Positions 42,073-52,902 of a DNA stretch of 64,000 nucleotides are shown one piece after another. Within the stretch, counting starts at the first letter, position 1. Every line of letters begins with the position of its first letter. The notes below the pieces were generated by a model, which worked only from the letters and a program-made list of their open reading frames with translations, ran no database searches and was not told the origin of the DNA. The stretch spans positions 228,910,641-228,974,640 of the forward strand of contig CM040126.1 in NCBI GenBank assembly GCA_022559845.1, given 5' to 3'. The stretch is from Amorphophallus konjac (Eukaryota > Streptophyta > Magnoliopsida > Alismatales > Araceae). Both the position numbers and the translations under genes were made by a program.

Positions 42073-44029
42073 GAAAACCTGCTAGGAGTGATAATGTCAG
42101 GACAGGACCCAAGACTTCCTGGGTACCTGTTTGCGCAAAATAAACTTTGTTTTGCAGGTGTGCCTTGGGACTGGAATAAAAGGGGAAATGATCCAAGGCA
42201 CTCAAGAATGAAAACCCCATTCTCACAATTTTCAGGTAATCTCTCTACATGTCCCATTTTGAAACTTACTGCATATCTGGTTTGATGCATTCTTGCATAT
42301 CTGGCTATTTCTTTGGAAATCTGAATTGCTTATAGGACTGTTGAGGTTACCCTGTTATCCATGACCTCTTTGGTATATCAAATGGTAAGCTACCAAAAGA
42401 CAGAGAAATCTGTCAGGAGGTTCTTACTATGTGTGAGGTGGTCTATTAGACCAAATGCTCCGCCTAGTACTATAAGTCATTCTGCTGATCAGGGGAGTTT
42501 GTTTATGCATAACTCATAAACACACTTGTTTAATTTTCGTGGCAAACACTGCATTCTTTAAATAATTAACACTTCCAAGAGTCGTGTGTGAGTTGTCCTT
42601 GAGTGGGATGAAGAGGAGCTTGTCAGGCTATTTGGTTTCTGAAGATCTTTGTCAGCCGATGCAGTTAATATGGTTTTAAGATCAGTCATCTCAAGAGGTT
42701 GCAGTCTGTTGCCCAAGAGTTACTCTGGATGTGAGACTGAACTACTTCAAAAATACTATATTTGGATATGACCTTAGTGCCTAATGTCTTGAGTGATCTC
42801 TCACTTGCTGGCTTGCTGATAGGAGTGCTGCTCATCTCATCTCATCTCTCTCTATTCGATCAGCCACCTCCTTATCTCTCACCTATCACTCTTGGTTCAG
42901 ATTCTCTCTCGAAGAAATTGTGGGTGCAGTCTTCTTGCTCTTATCAGATATGATCTATATACCTTAAACCACCCAATATCTAGTGTAACAATTTACACCT
43001 GTTAATAAAGAACTTCAATGTTTGGGGGTTATATTTGGTCCTTGATCCTTCTAAGTTATCTTCTCAAGTGTTGGTCAACATATTATAAAACTTTCTGTTA
43101 AATGAGAAAAACTTATTGAGGATCTCGACTTAACTGAAACTTATGTAAAGAGAGCTCTGAGATAAAATTGTGTTAAGTAAGATTTCTGATTTTGTCTAAA
43201 ATCATGAGAAGTGCCTCCAGGGAATACGCCACTCTTTGTGGCAGAGCAATGGCTTTTGTGGAGAAATAGACACTCTTGATCAAAGAAGTCCAGAGCTTCT
43301 GTCATGATACAACTAGCTATCTCTGTATAGAAATGTTAAAAAAAAAAAAAAAGGGGGGGGGAAAGTCCTCAAAAGAAAAAAATATATCATTGGCATAAAG
43401 GTAGTCCGTCCTGAGTAACCAGGGTTTCTGGTGTCTAATAAACATGTCTCCTTGTGTAAAAAGGGACTATTCTACCTTGTGTTCAACAAATTGGTTGACC
43501 CTGTATGCCTTCTCGTCCATTAAATGAAGAAATGAAATCTGCTTGACTTTGATGTGTTATTTCGTTGCTTGACAAACATAAGGAGCAATTTAATCGTGTC
43601 TCTCTCTAGGTTAAGCAACTTTAACAGCTAATTTTGTGATTTTGCTGATTTAATATCTTGAGTTAACTGACCTTGGTTTTTGGAAGAATATAACCCGTCC
43701 ACATATTGAAGGGCTAACTTTAACATGCTGTAGTTGCGTTACATCAGGACTAAGGGTATTTTGGGTATTTACAGAAAAAGTTGATATGAGTAAAAAGCTA
43801 CCCGACAAAACCCTTCTTGTTTCTCACGCCTTCCACCTCAAACCCTTATTTCCCCTTGCCGCTTCCTATTCATCCTCGTGCTGCTCTACCTTGAGCGTCT
43901 TCTTCAAACCCATCTTCATCTCTTCCCGCTCACTTTCTTCCCCCACAGAGGTCTATTCCTTTCTTAAGTCTAGCTTCACTTCCAATAGCAGCCTGTAAGA
44001 GAGAGTTGATACTCTGGAAGTTCCGACAG
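42073..44029 (+). other. Noncoding 2 kb in place of pol
   Basis: No frame encodes polymerase motifs. Short Gag-pol linker traces stop near 42130. The rest is AT-rich, with a poly(A)/poly(G) tract at about 43338-43363. From about 43780 a pyrimidine-rich, 5'-UTR-like stretch leads to the second ORF. In SIRE relatives the pol-to-env interval has similar composition, which suggests deletion of pol rather than replacement by a foreign gene. Confidence 0.7.
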
Positions 44030-46333
44030 ATGGATCAGCAAAGGTCAGTAGCTCCGGGAGAAAGAAAGAGGAAGGGAAAAGAAATAGTTGAAGAGCCTTC
44101 ATCTAAGCAACAGAGATGTCTTGAGCCAGAACCTGCTGCGGAAGTCTCTTCATAACAAGGTACCAGGTTTTCTCAGTCTACCGTGTTCTTAGAAAGTGGG
44201 AAAATTATTCCTCCTAGAATAATAGATTTCGGAGATGAAACCTTGGTCTCGAAGTTTCCAGAATTGTTGAAAATCTTTGAGTTTCAGGAGTGGAGAAATT
44301 TCTTAGAAAGTCACCGTGTCTATTACCCTAGGCCGGTAATGGAATTTTACAATAACTTGTCCTTGAGCCGAGACAAGTCTACTTTGTTATCATCTGTTAA
44401 AGGGGTCGAGATAACTGTTACATGTGACTCCCTTCACAAAGCTCTCGGTATTCCAGATAAAGGGGAGGTAGAGGGAAGCTTTCGATACAGTCTCCATGAA
44501 GCTTTCTCTGTCATTACTGGTAAACCCAGTAACATTCATGATAAGGGACAGTTGAAGCTAAAAGCTTATCAGACATCGTCATTTCCTCCTCTTCACAAGC
44601 TCCTTCAGAACGTCATTGCTTCCATTATCACCCCACAGACTGGGGCTAGAGGAAGAATTACAGACACGCAGAGATTTCTACTGTTTTGTCTGATTCAAAA
44701 TGTGAAGATATGTCTGCCAGAGATCATTTTTAATGTCATGAAGGGATGCATTGGATCCAAGAGACATCTTCCCTATGCCGCCCATATGACAGACATCTTC
44801 AAGCATTCTGAGATTTGCTTGGATGGAGAGGCCGCATCAGAAGTTAAGGCCCGAAACATTTTTAATATGAATTTTGTTTCAGTGTTTTTGGGCTTAGAGG
44901 ACTCTTCTATGGTGGGGCAAGTTAAGGTCCAAAAGGCCAGGGAATCACAAACTCAGGGGGAGCATTTGGAAGAATTTCAAGTCTTAGCCCCAACTGGTGA
45001 GCAATTAGTTTCTGAGATTGATCATCAGGAAACACCAGCTGAACAACCAGAGTCCACCTTGCCAGCTGCACCCACCGAAGTATCCTTCTCCTTTCAGAGG
45101 CTAGTTGAGGCTGCATCTGAGGACATCAGATTGTCTGACGAAAGCATTCAGACAGATCTAGATGCAACTATTGCTGGGCTATTTGATTCGTTTGGGAAGA
45201 CATCTGAAGAGGTAATAGTGCCTGAAGAACAGCCAGCTAAAGAGCAAGACAGTACTGATCAAGATCTTGCTGTTTTTGTTAATGAAATTTTAAGAGAAAC
45301 TGTTGAGCGAAGCTTGGAAGAGGCTACCAACTTGGTCGTATCTGAAAGTCTTGAGCAGGCCTTAGTTGGCAGCCCTGCAGATCAGGAACTCACAGAAGAT
45401 AGAGAAAAGGTTCCTGTCATAGAACTAGATACAGAATCTTCAAGTGAAGAAGAGGAACCTGAAGATATATTCCCTCAGAAAGAAACTCAAGCTGCAGATG
45501 AAGTTCAGGTCCCAGCTGAGAGCAGTCAAATGCCAGTACAAGAGGAAGCAGCTGAGAGAACTGCACCTGACAGTGAATTTTTTGGTACACCTCTAGGTCC
45601 ACCTAGACTTCTATCTGCAGAGGCACCCAACATTGAATCTACTCGGGCGCCCAACATTGAAGAGCTTCTCATAAACCTGACTCAGCAGATGCAAAGACAA
45701 GACAAGAAATTAGATGATCTGCTTACATTTGTCACTCTCAACATTAATCAGGTACATACCAGATTACTGAAGCTTGAGATATCTCTCCTCACTGAATGGA
45801 GACGATTCCTTCTAAACAAAAGGGCTTCAGATGATGCAAACAAATCCTTGATGGAAGGATTACAGGAGATTTGTTCAAAAATTGCAAAAGCTCTGAGAGA
45901 GTCACATGATGTTAGTATTTCTTCCTTCAAAATGTCTTCTACCATAATAGATCATTGCTATGAGATCAGAACAGCTTTAGAATTGTTGAAGAAGTCTTCA
46001 AGTGCCCTAGGTCCAGGCATTCAGCAAATCTATGATAAGTTGATCACCTTCTTATCAGAAATGACAACTCTGACTGACAGATATGAAACGGTCAATGTTC
46101 GCCAAGAAGACATTATTTCTGAAGTGGCAAATGTCAGAAGCACTGTGGCGTATTGGCTTGCTGAACTATCAAATGATTTAAAGGAATTTCAGTCTATCTT
46201 GGGTTCAACACCTGGTCACGCCTCTTCCAGCAGAACTCCACCTCAAGAACATTCTTCTGCTTCTCCAAGGGGGAGACCACCACAAGGCAGGACGCGTGGC
46301 CCCTCTAGCAGACATGCAAGATACTTTTCTTGA
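44030..46333 (+). CDS. Envelope-like / plant-transposon-protein-domain ORF, early nonsense codon
   Basis: The frame starts at ATG 44030 with a basic stretch (ERKRKGKE), meets TAA at 44153-44155 (codon 42), and then stays open for 725 codons to 46333. After the stop the next in-frame ATG is at 44339. The first ~230 residues after the stop resemble the putative plant transposon protein domain often annotated as envelope-like in SIRE elements: a VMEFYNNLSL motif, SLHKALGIPDKG, and a segment ending ICLPEIIFNVM. A long acidic region follows (about residues 280-500), then a coiled-coil C-terminus and a Ser/Arg/Pro tail. I see no signal peptide or membrane helix, so the name envelope is historical and the role unknown. 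A C-to-T change in CAA would explain the TAA. Confidence 0.7.
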
Positions 46334-46587
46334 GAAGTTGATGCTCTGTATTTTTGTTGCCCTTTTGAGGCCTTCTCCCTCAGACTCTTGGACAAATTAA
46401 CTTAACTCATACCATTTGCGTTGTTGCATTCTTCTTGTTTTCATTTTTTTTTGATGATGTCAAAGGGGGAGAAATCAGGAAAAGAAAAATGTTTAATGTT
46501 TGTGTTTGTGATATTCATTGCGAATGGCTATCTAGTGTTTTTTTTCTTCTCTGCACAGACTCAAGACTCATAGTGTTGCCATCCATC
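46334..46587 (+). other. 3' untranslated region with a second purine tract
   Basis: Contains AAAGGGGGA at 46462-46470, a near-copy of the true polypurine tract, both preceded by T-rich or CATC-type sequence. Duplicate tracts of this kind are common in SIRE-type elements. Confidence 0.6.
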
Positions 46588-46601
46588 AAAAAGGGGGAGA
46601 T
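46588..46601 (+). other. Polypurine tract of SIRE-like element
   Basis: AAAAAGGGGGAGAT immediately before the 3' LTR start at 46602. Confidence 0.92.
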
Positions 46602-49026
46602 TGTTGAGTCTTGTAGAATCTTTACATGTTTTGATGATGACAACATGATAAGTCTTAGTGGTCTTCAAAAATTATGTCTATGTGAAAATTTAACAAAAAT
46701 ATTGTTTCTGTGAAAAAATGAACAAAGAACATGTTTGTTGAAGGATGAACCTTCATTTCACTTCAGGTATTGTTCAGGGACTGTATTCGTGTTGATTGGC
46801 ACTTCGTCATGTTTGTATATAACACCTCGTGTTGAACTGTTTGTCTTCGTGTCGCTTTAGTTTAAGTACTGTTTGTATTTCCAACACGCCGTATCGTCTT
46901 CTCTTACCGCGTGTTGTTTATGTTTACTGTCCTTCAGGTCGTGCGTCTGTGTTGTCTCCTCTACATTGCGTGTCGTTTTTCTCTGTAGTGTTTGTTTTGA
47001 TTCAGTGACACGTCGTGTCATTGATCTTTACTTCGTACTGTTTTCACCATCTTCGTGTTGGTCTTTCTCATTAGACCTCGTGTCGTTCTCGCTTTGACCA
47101 CACTTCCTGTTGCTTTACGAAGACCTCGTGTCTTGCTTGTTTGCAGCCACTTCGTGTCGGTTTCTGATTCAGCACGTGTTGTCCTCACGATTGTTTTTCA
47201 CCTCGTACTGTTCTAATCTTACTTCGTGTCGTTGTCAGTCCGTGTCTTTCTGATGTTGAAATCACACTTCGTGTTGATTTCTGTTCTCGACTTTGTGTCG
47301 TTTCACCTCTTGTCATTTTGAGTTCGTATCAAATCACTGTTCTGTCTTCGTGTTGTCTTTCAACTCCATGTCAATTCTTGTACTTCATCTTGGTGTTGTT
47401 TTTTAACCCGTGTCGATTACTGTTTCGACTTCGTGTTGTTTTCAACCTGTGTCAATTACTGTTTTGACTTCGTGTTGTTTCCAACCCGTGTCGATTACTG
47501 TTTCGACTTCGTGTTGTTTTCAACCTGTGTCAATTACTGTTTTGACTTCGTGTTGTTTCCAACCCGTGTCGATTACTGTTTCGACTTCGTGTTGTTTTCA
47601 ACCCGTGTCGATTACTGTGTCATCTTCGTGTTGTCTTCACCTCGTGTCGTTTTTTCATCTCTTCATATCGTTTTTGTTCCATCGCGTACAGGACATCGCA
47701 GCACCTCGTGTTGCTTCCTGTTTCACTTTCGTGTCATTTGTCTTGTTGTGTCTTCGTGTCATTTTTACTCTTCCTAGTCCTCGTGTCTCTCTTGTGTTGA
47801 AACCATACTTAGTGTTGGTTTCTGTTCTTGTCTTCGCGTCTTCGCGTTGTTTTTCTGTCTACCTCGTAACATTCTCTTAGTAATGTTCATTGTGTCACCA
47901 CTGTATCCCGTGTCGTTCTCTGTTTTGTGTATCTTTTTGTCGTGTCCACTAACCTCATGCAGTTCTAGCTCTTATGGCACTCAATATTAATGGTTCTTAT
48001 CTCGTTGCAGGTCCGAGGAAGAACATTCATCAGTGTCTGGGTGCACATGATCCGATACTGAAGGAACAAATACAAAAAGGGCACGTAGCAGGAAGGTTCT
48101 GGATCGAGCGTGGGAGGCACACGCGTTTAGTGCCCTATCCATCTACTGCCGCTATAAATAGAATCCTTCGTCCACCGATGAAGATTGATCTGAGCCAAGA
48201 AAGAAAAGGCAGTGTTACAGAGAGCTCGATCCAGCAGAAGAAGAAAAAGTGAGAGAGAGAGATAGTGCTCGTGTGAAAGAGGAAGAGAGTGTAAGAGAAA
48301 GAAAGAGAGATAGAGAGTGAGTGAGAGAGCTCATGGAGAAGAAGAAAGAAGTTTACCTGAAGATCTGTCTTCACTGGACCGTGGATCAGATCCAGGCCAG
48401 TCAGCTCTGTTAGGAGCCAAATTGTGCATTTTGTGTTTCAGCTTCTGTTTGCTGAAGTTATTTTCGTTTATTGTTTTTTCCTTTGTTTTCTGGTTTGTTG
48501 TGCTTTCCGATCCTCTGGTCTGAGGTCGTGTTCCCTCTGGTTAGGAGGAAGGGAGATCTGATCTCCAGTTGCAAGTAGCTGGGAGCTACTTGTGGGTTCC
48601 CTCCGGCTTGGAGGAAGGGAGACTTGTCTCCGGTTCTGGGCTTGTGGATTCAAGTCCAGAGGTTCCCTCCGGTTTGGAGGAAGAGGGGAGGTTGTTCCCC
48701 TGGTCAAGCTGTGTGGCAGCAACTGTTTGCAGACTGAGTCTGCTTGGTTCTAGCGTTCGCTAGTGAAGCCTCACTCCGGTTGGGAGTGAGGGGTGGATGT
48801 AGGTCTGAAGGACCGAACCACCTAAAAATCTATTGAGCAGTGGCTTGATTGTCTGGTTTGCTTCCGCTAGATGCTTGAATAGGTGCGCTCAATGTGATTG
48901 TATTTGAGTCGAATAGAATTGGTTCCATTCTGTTTCCTTATCTAGCATCCGGTTTTTAAATTTAATCCATTATTCGTAGAAGGATTCATTCACCCCCCCT
49001 CTGTATCCGGGCCAAGCACCCTAACA
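46602..49026 (+). repeat. SIRE-like 3' LTR
   Basis: 2,425 bp, identical to the 5' LTR except for one extra 78-bp double unit near 47520-47600 and two substitutions that I could find (C to T at about 48538 and T to C at about 48704, relative to the 5' LTR). Confidence 0.95.
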
Positions 49027-49031
49027 CATTG
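49027..49031. repeat. Target duplication CATTG, right copy
   Basis: Matches 37407-37411. The interrupted family-A ORF resumes directly after it. Confidence 0.95.
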
Positions 49032-50050
49032 GAGTCTAGCACCATCTTCCTAGCATACCCCACCACTGGTTCCATCACCTCTATCTACACTAGTGGCCAT
49101 TATACGAGTGAAATCCTCCTCTTTCTCCTCAAGGATGAGAAACCCATCTTGGCCCACTCCCCACACATTGAGGTTCCAATTGATTTGATTGGCCAACCCA
49201 CTAGAGACCTTGGCCCAATTACCTTAGAGGATAATTACTCACCATTTGGGAACCTTGGGGACATGGAGTTCCTTTCTCTAGGTAGCCCTTACCATGATCC
49301 CTTTGACCCCTTCCAATGGGAGTACGGATACCCATGTGGCCCAACCACCTTACCCACCACCCACCTTTCCCTACTCCAACCCACCGTGATGGATCAAACC
49401 CACCCCTTCCTAGACTCGAGTTACACCATGGGAGCCTTGACTATGGACAATATACTCCTAGGGATCAAGGAAGTGCCCCACTTCATGATATCCACCTTCC
49501 TAGACCCCTTTGATCATTCCAATGGAAGTCCAAAAGCCCACACATAGGAGACCTCTTTGGCACAAGAGTGCATAAGTCTTGACGTACAACACCACTTGGC
49601 ATGATTCATAAGTCAGGTCCACTCGTTCACATCACCCACATGTCAAGTAGGATGCATGATTGGTTCATATTCGGGTGTATTGACCCGCCCTCATTTAACA
49701 TTGGTCATACACATGTCAAAAGCATCTACGGATATCTGGGTCCCCCGACATTCATCACCACTTTGCATGATAGGTTCACCTACGGGTGTCCCGGCCCACC
49801 TAGGCCCACCAAAGTCTACATGATAGCATTGCATGATAAGTCCACATATGGTAGCCCCGACCCTCCTAATTCCATCAAAGTCTTCTTGGCATCAAAGCAT
49901 GATTGGTCTACTTTTGGTTGCCCAGGTCCACCCATCACCCCTAGAATGTCAGCATTCACAAAATTGCATGAAAACCTTAGCAAGCACATCAACAAAAAGA
50001 ATGAGACTTATAAAATGTAGGCCGACTCTCATCGACGTCACCAAGAATTC
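49032..50050 (+). pseudogene. Composite element internal ORF, 3' half, with CPGPP repeats
   Basis: Two frames. 49032-49547 continues the protein split at 37411 and matches A1 residues ~460-610 (SITSIYTSGHYTSE, DPFDPFQW, LPTTHLSL, LGIKEVPH). A frame change then leads to 49601-50020, with four repeats of the form HDxxxT(F/Y)G(C/S)xxPP, about 26-30 residues apart (FTYGCPGPP, STYGSPDPP, STFGCPGPP). The function is unknown. It fills the place of protease, reverse transcriptase and integrase core. Confidence 0.55.
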
Positions 50051-50053
50051 CAC

Positions 50054-50523
50054 GTGGGTGACTTTGTGATGGTGAGGATAGAGAGACTCTCCCCAGGAGC
50101 CATCTCAAAATTGAGGCCTCGTGGGGCTGGTTCCTTCCAGGTTCTGAGACGCCTTGACACTAATACCTATGAGTTAGATCTTCCCGAGGAGTATGGAGTG
50201 AGTCCCACATTCAATGTAGCTGACCTAGTACCATATAAGGGGCCCACGGTGGTACCCAGTGAGAATATTGAGCCTATTCCTCCTATTGAGAGAGCACCCA
50301 CCTGTGAGGAGAGACCACCAGCCAAGAGAGCCCAGCGTGAGCGCATTGAACGAATATTGGATGAACAGGTCACTACCACTAGGAGCAAGGTATACGATCG
50401 CTATCTCGGCAGGTGGATAGATCGGTCTCGTTCGGATGAATTGAGGGCAGTACCATTTCTACACCCTCCGAGGAGGGAAGGACACTTAGTCGATGGAGTC
50501 GAGTTCTCCGCACCCCGGGAGTA
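50054..50523 (+). pseudogene. Gypsy integrase C-terminal tail with chromodomain-like remnant
   Basis: This frame reads GDFVMVRIERLSPGAISKLR, then GAGSFQVLRRLDTNTYELDL, PEEYGVSPTFNVADLVPYKG. That is the typical C-terminal (GPY/F-type) segment of Ty3/Gypsy integrase that precedes the 3' LTR. About 60 residues later ERILDEQVTTTRSKVYDRYL and GRWIDR recall the strand-strand core of a chromovirus chromodomain (I-L-D-x-R...Y-L-V-K-W), in decayed form. The open frame runs into the LTR. With the Gag start it shows that family A descends from a chromovirus-like Gypsy element that lost its pol core. Confidence 0.75.
50510..50523 (+). other. Plus-strand primer position of composite element
   Basis: GCACCCCGGGAGTA directly before the 3' LTR, as at 31453-31466 in A1. 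Confidence 0.45.
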
Positions 50524-50829
50524 TGATGGGGACATCACCTCCCATGCCCACGTTCACAGCTCGTCTCCTCGCCCCGGTTGCATCCGGCATGGTCTAGTTA
50601 TTTAATTTGAGTCCTATGTAATTTTTATTTGAGTCATTTGATGAATTTTCCCTTTTATTTGAGTCTTGTACCTAGGTTAATGAGTCATTTACCTAGGTTA
50701 AGTGTCATTAGATTGTTTAGAATGGTTATTGGGCCCAATTCTTTGGGCTAGGCCCAGGGGCGCCCCTACCCCCTTGGTCTTTGGTCATTGTAGTAAGAGT
50801 CAGGGACTTTTGTAGAAATGTGGGTTGCC

Positions 50830-50839
50830 TATATATAGG
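50830..50839 (+). promoter_or_regulatory. TATA box, composite right LTR
   Basis: TATATATAGG then ACCCCATTCCCCCC; same spacing from the LTR start (about 306 bp) as in copy B. Confidence 0.75.
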
Positions 50840-52492
50840 ACCCCATTCCCCCCATTTCAACTTAATGAATCAATGAATGAAAATTGCCATTTAAGAGTTC
50901 AAATTTCCTATTGGAGAGATTCCATTAGTTGGGAGTGATTCCCACCTATCCCCCCTCTTTCTCTCTACCTCTCTCTCTCTAATAAGTCATTTTCTCTCTC
51001 CTCCACTTTCTCTCTCTAAAACTTGCGCCCCTTTCTCTCTCCTCCCCTCCCAACCACCTTTATCTCTCTTCCCCCCTCCAATAACTCATCCCCAACTCCC
51101 CACCAACCCACCTTAACTCCACCCCAGCCCCAAGGGAGATTCCACCACTCCCCACTCCACCCTCCAACCACCAACCACCCACTCCCCTTCCCCAAGCACC
51201 CTCTCATCTCCCAAGGGAGAATTCCCACTCCCCAAGCCCCCTTTTACCTTCCCCACACACCTCTTCCCATCCCTCAAGACCAAAATTTAATCCCACCCTT
51301 AAACCCATTTTCACATACCCTTTCCCTCTCACCCACCTTCCCAAATTCGTAGCTCTTCCTCCCACCACCTGTTAGACCCCCTTCCAGACCCCATTCTTCC
51401 CTTCCCCCACCTTGAAACACCCCCTCCTAGACCCCCTCACAGCCTGGGCTTTCCCCACACTCATCCACCCCCATTTCCCCTCCCATATACCCCATTCCCC
51501 CCCGTCATCTTCAACCTACAGTTCCCAATTGCAGATCTACAGAAGAGTAGTAGTTTGCAGAGGCGACCACAGTTTCCTCCGGATGTTTCTGATGGATCAA
51601 GAGCCATCGTTGGAAGCGTCTCCCAGTCCTCTTCGCAACGGCGGTGGTCCCATCCTGTTCTGAGTTCGTGATCTCCCAGGGGAGTCATTCTTCCCCGACT
51701 GCGCAAAGCCTCCCTGGCAGGAGACCAGAGCCGGAGTGGAAGCTCGACTGTGACGATCTTGCTTAGAATCTGATTGAGAGTTCTTCTTCAAAAGCTTCTA
51801 CTACGAGTCTTCTATTTTCTCCAAAAAGTAGAGCTCAATTTGGCGTCCGGAACCAGGAGTTATCAATTTTCTCCTCCGGGTGCGCGGTTCTGCTTCCCCA
51901 CAGTCTGCACCGACCTCTCATCAGAGTTCAGGGCCCACCGTTCTTCTCCGACAATGTTTTATTTCCCCACCAGTTTTGCTTCGAAGAGGACCTGTCAACG
52001 GTTCCAACGGCTTTGGCGGCACCTGATTCTGAGTTTGGGAGCGATCGTGGCATCCTCTCCTTCTTGCTGTTGGAAACCTAAAGCTGTCAGAATCGAGGGT
52101 CTACCACCCTGTTCAAGCCCCAACCCCGACCAGCAGCGGTTCCCAAAGAATTCAAAAAAATTCAAGCATCATCCCGATCCAGCTACGAAGAATCTCCAAG
52201 TGGTCTTGTTTTCGGAAAAATTCTGGAGTGGCCACAGCATCGTGATAACCATCAGTCAGTCCTGAAGCACAGACAGCGGACAGAACTGACGTCGGCTTCT
52301 TTGTTGATCCCTAGTTCGGTGTCACCCCTCCCTGCTTGGCCGACTGAAGGCCCCTCCCTATGTGGAGGTAGTTTTGGATGTAATATCAGTTAACCCCCAC
52401 CCCTAGATCCCCCCCCCTTGCATGGGGTGTAGTGTTGTAACAATTTGAGCAGGTCAAGCTACCCCGGCGCGGCGTGTGGGGAACCCACGCTT

Positions 52493-52548
52493 CCCCGCTC
52501 GCCCACGTCTCCGAGCGGGACCGGTTTCTTCAAACCGGTCAAGTAAGT
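52493..52548 (+). promoter_or_regulatory. Hairpins and 5' splice donor, composite right LTR
   Basis: CCCGCTCG...CGAGCGGG (52495-52519), then the perfect 9-bp stem GACCGGTTT-CTTC-AAACCGGTC (52519-52540), then AA|GTAAGT after 52542. Compared with A1, stem positions 3, 7 and 8 are changed on both arms with pairing kept. Confidence 0.65.
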
Positions 52549-52902
52549 GCTCCACTCTTAGCTCCATTCAGTGCTTGTTCTTTCTAATATTAGTTCATAA
52601 ACTCCGCTGGCCGTGAATGAGAGCCCGATCCTTAAGCTCCTTTGCTATAAGTGATCACCGTGGGAAAAGAGTGGAACCCGTGCCTTGGCACCTCGTCGGC
52701 TCCCTTGAATTGGGCAGCCATACCCTTGGGGAGACAAACCTTGTCCTTGCCTCTACCAGCAAGGGCCCAGCCCACACAACCTCCACTTGACATTGCCAAG
52801 TTACCCCGGGTCTTGGTGAGCATCGGGTGAGCGGTCGCCAATATCGGTCCATTTGATTGCAAATTGTGCTTGTTCATTTTGGTCCAAGGGTGTGTCACAT
52901 CA

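Larger units (their letters stand above)
37412..49026 (+). mobile_element. SIRE-like Copia element: gag and envelope-like ORF, no pol
   Basis: 11.6 kb with a 5-bp duplication, LTRs of 2,347 and 2,425 bp, a tRNA-Met primer-binding site, a polypurine tract, a Copia-type gag ORF and a second long ORF in the envelope-like position of SIRE/Maximus elements. The 2.1 kb between the two ORFs shows no protease, integrase, reverse transcriptase or RNase H. The LTRs differ by one 78-bp repeat unit and, by my reading, two substitutions, so insertion was very recent. The element must have been mobilised by enzymes of a relative. Confidence 0.92.
25623..52902. mobile_element. Composite family-A insertion with inverted LTRs
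   Basis: Outer ends are TGATGTGA at 25623 and TCACATCA at 52902, both the U5 end of a family-A LTR. The left LTR is therefore minus-oriented and the right LTR plus-oriented. The order is: minus LTR (25623-35929, carrying a nested element), minus 3'-internal segment (35930-36213), plus-strand leader/gag twice in tandem (36214-36866), remaining internal region (carrying a nested Copia element), then plus 3' LTR (50524-52902). There is no plus-strand 5' LTR or primer-binding site. A perfect 5-bp duplication and a reconstituted empty site support a single integration. The two LTRs belong to different subfamilies. Confidence 0.75.
50524..52902 (+). repeat. Composite right LTR (plus strand)
   Basis: 2,379 bp, TGATGGGGACATC...GTGTCACATCA. 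TATA box at 50830, CT-rich leader from 50940, hairpins and donor at 52519-52548. It is closest to the copy-B LTR (13722-21760), and clearly different from the minus-strand left LTR in the last 500 bases. Confidence 0.9.
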
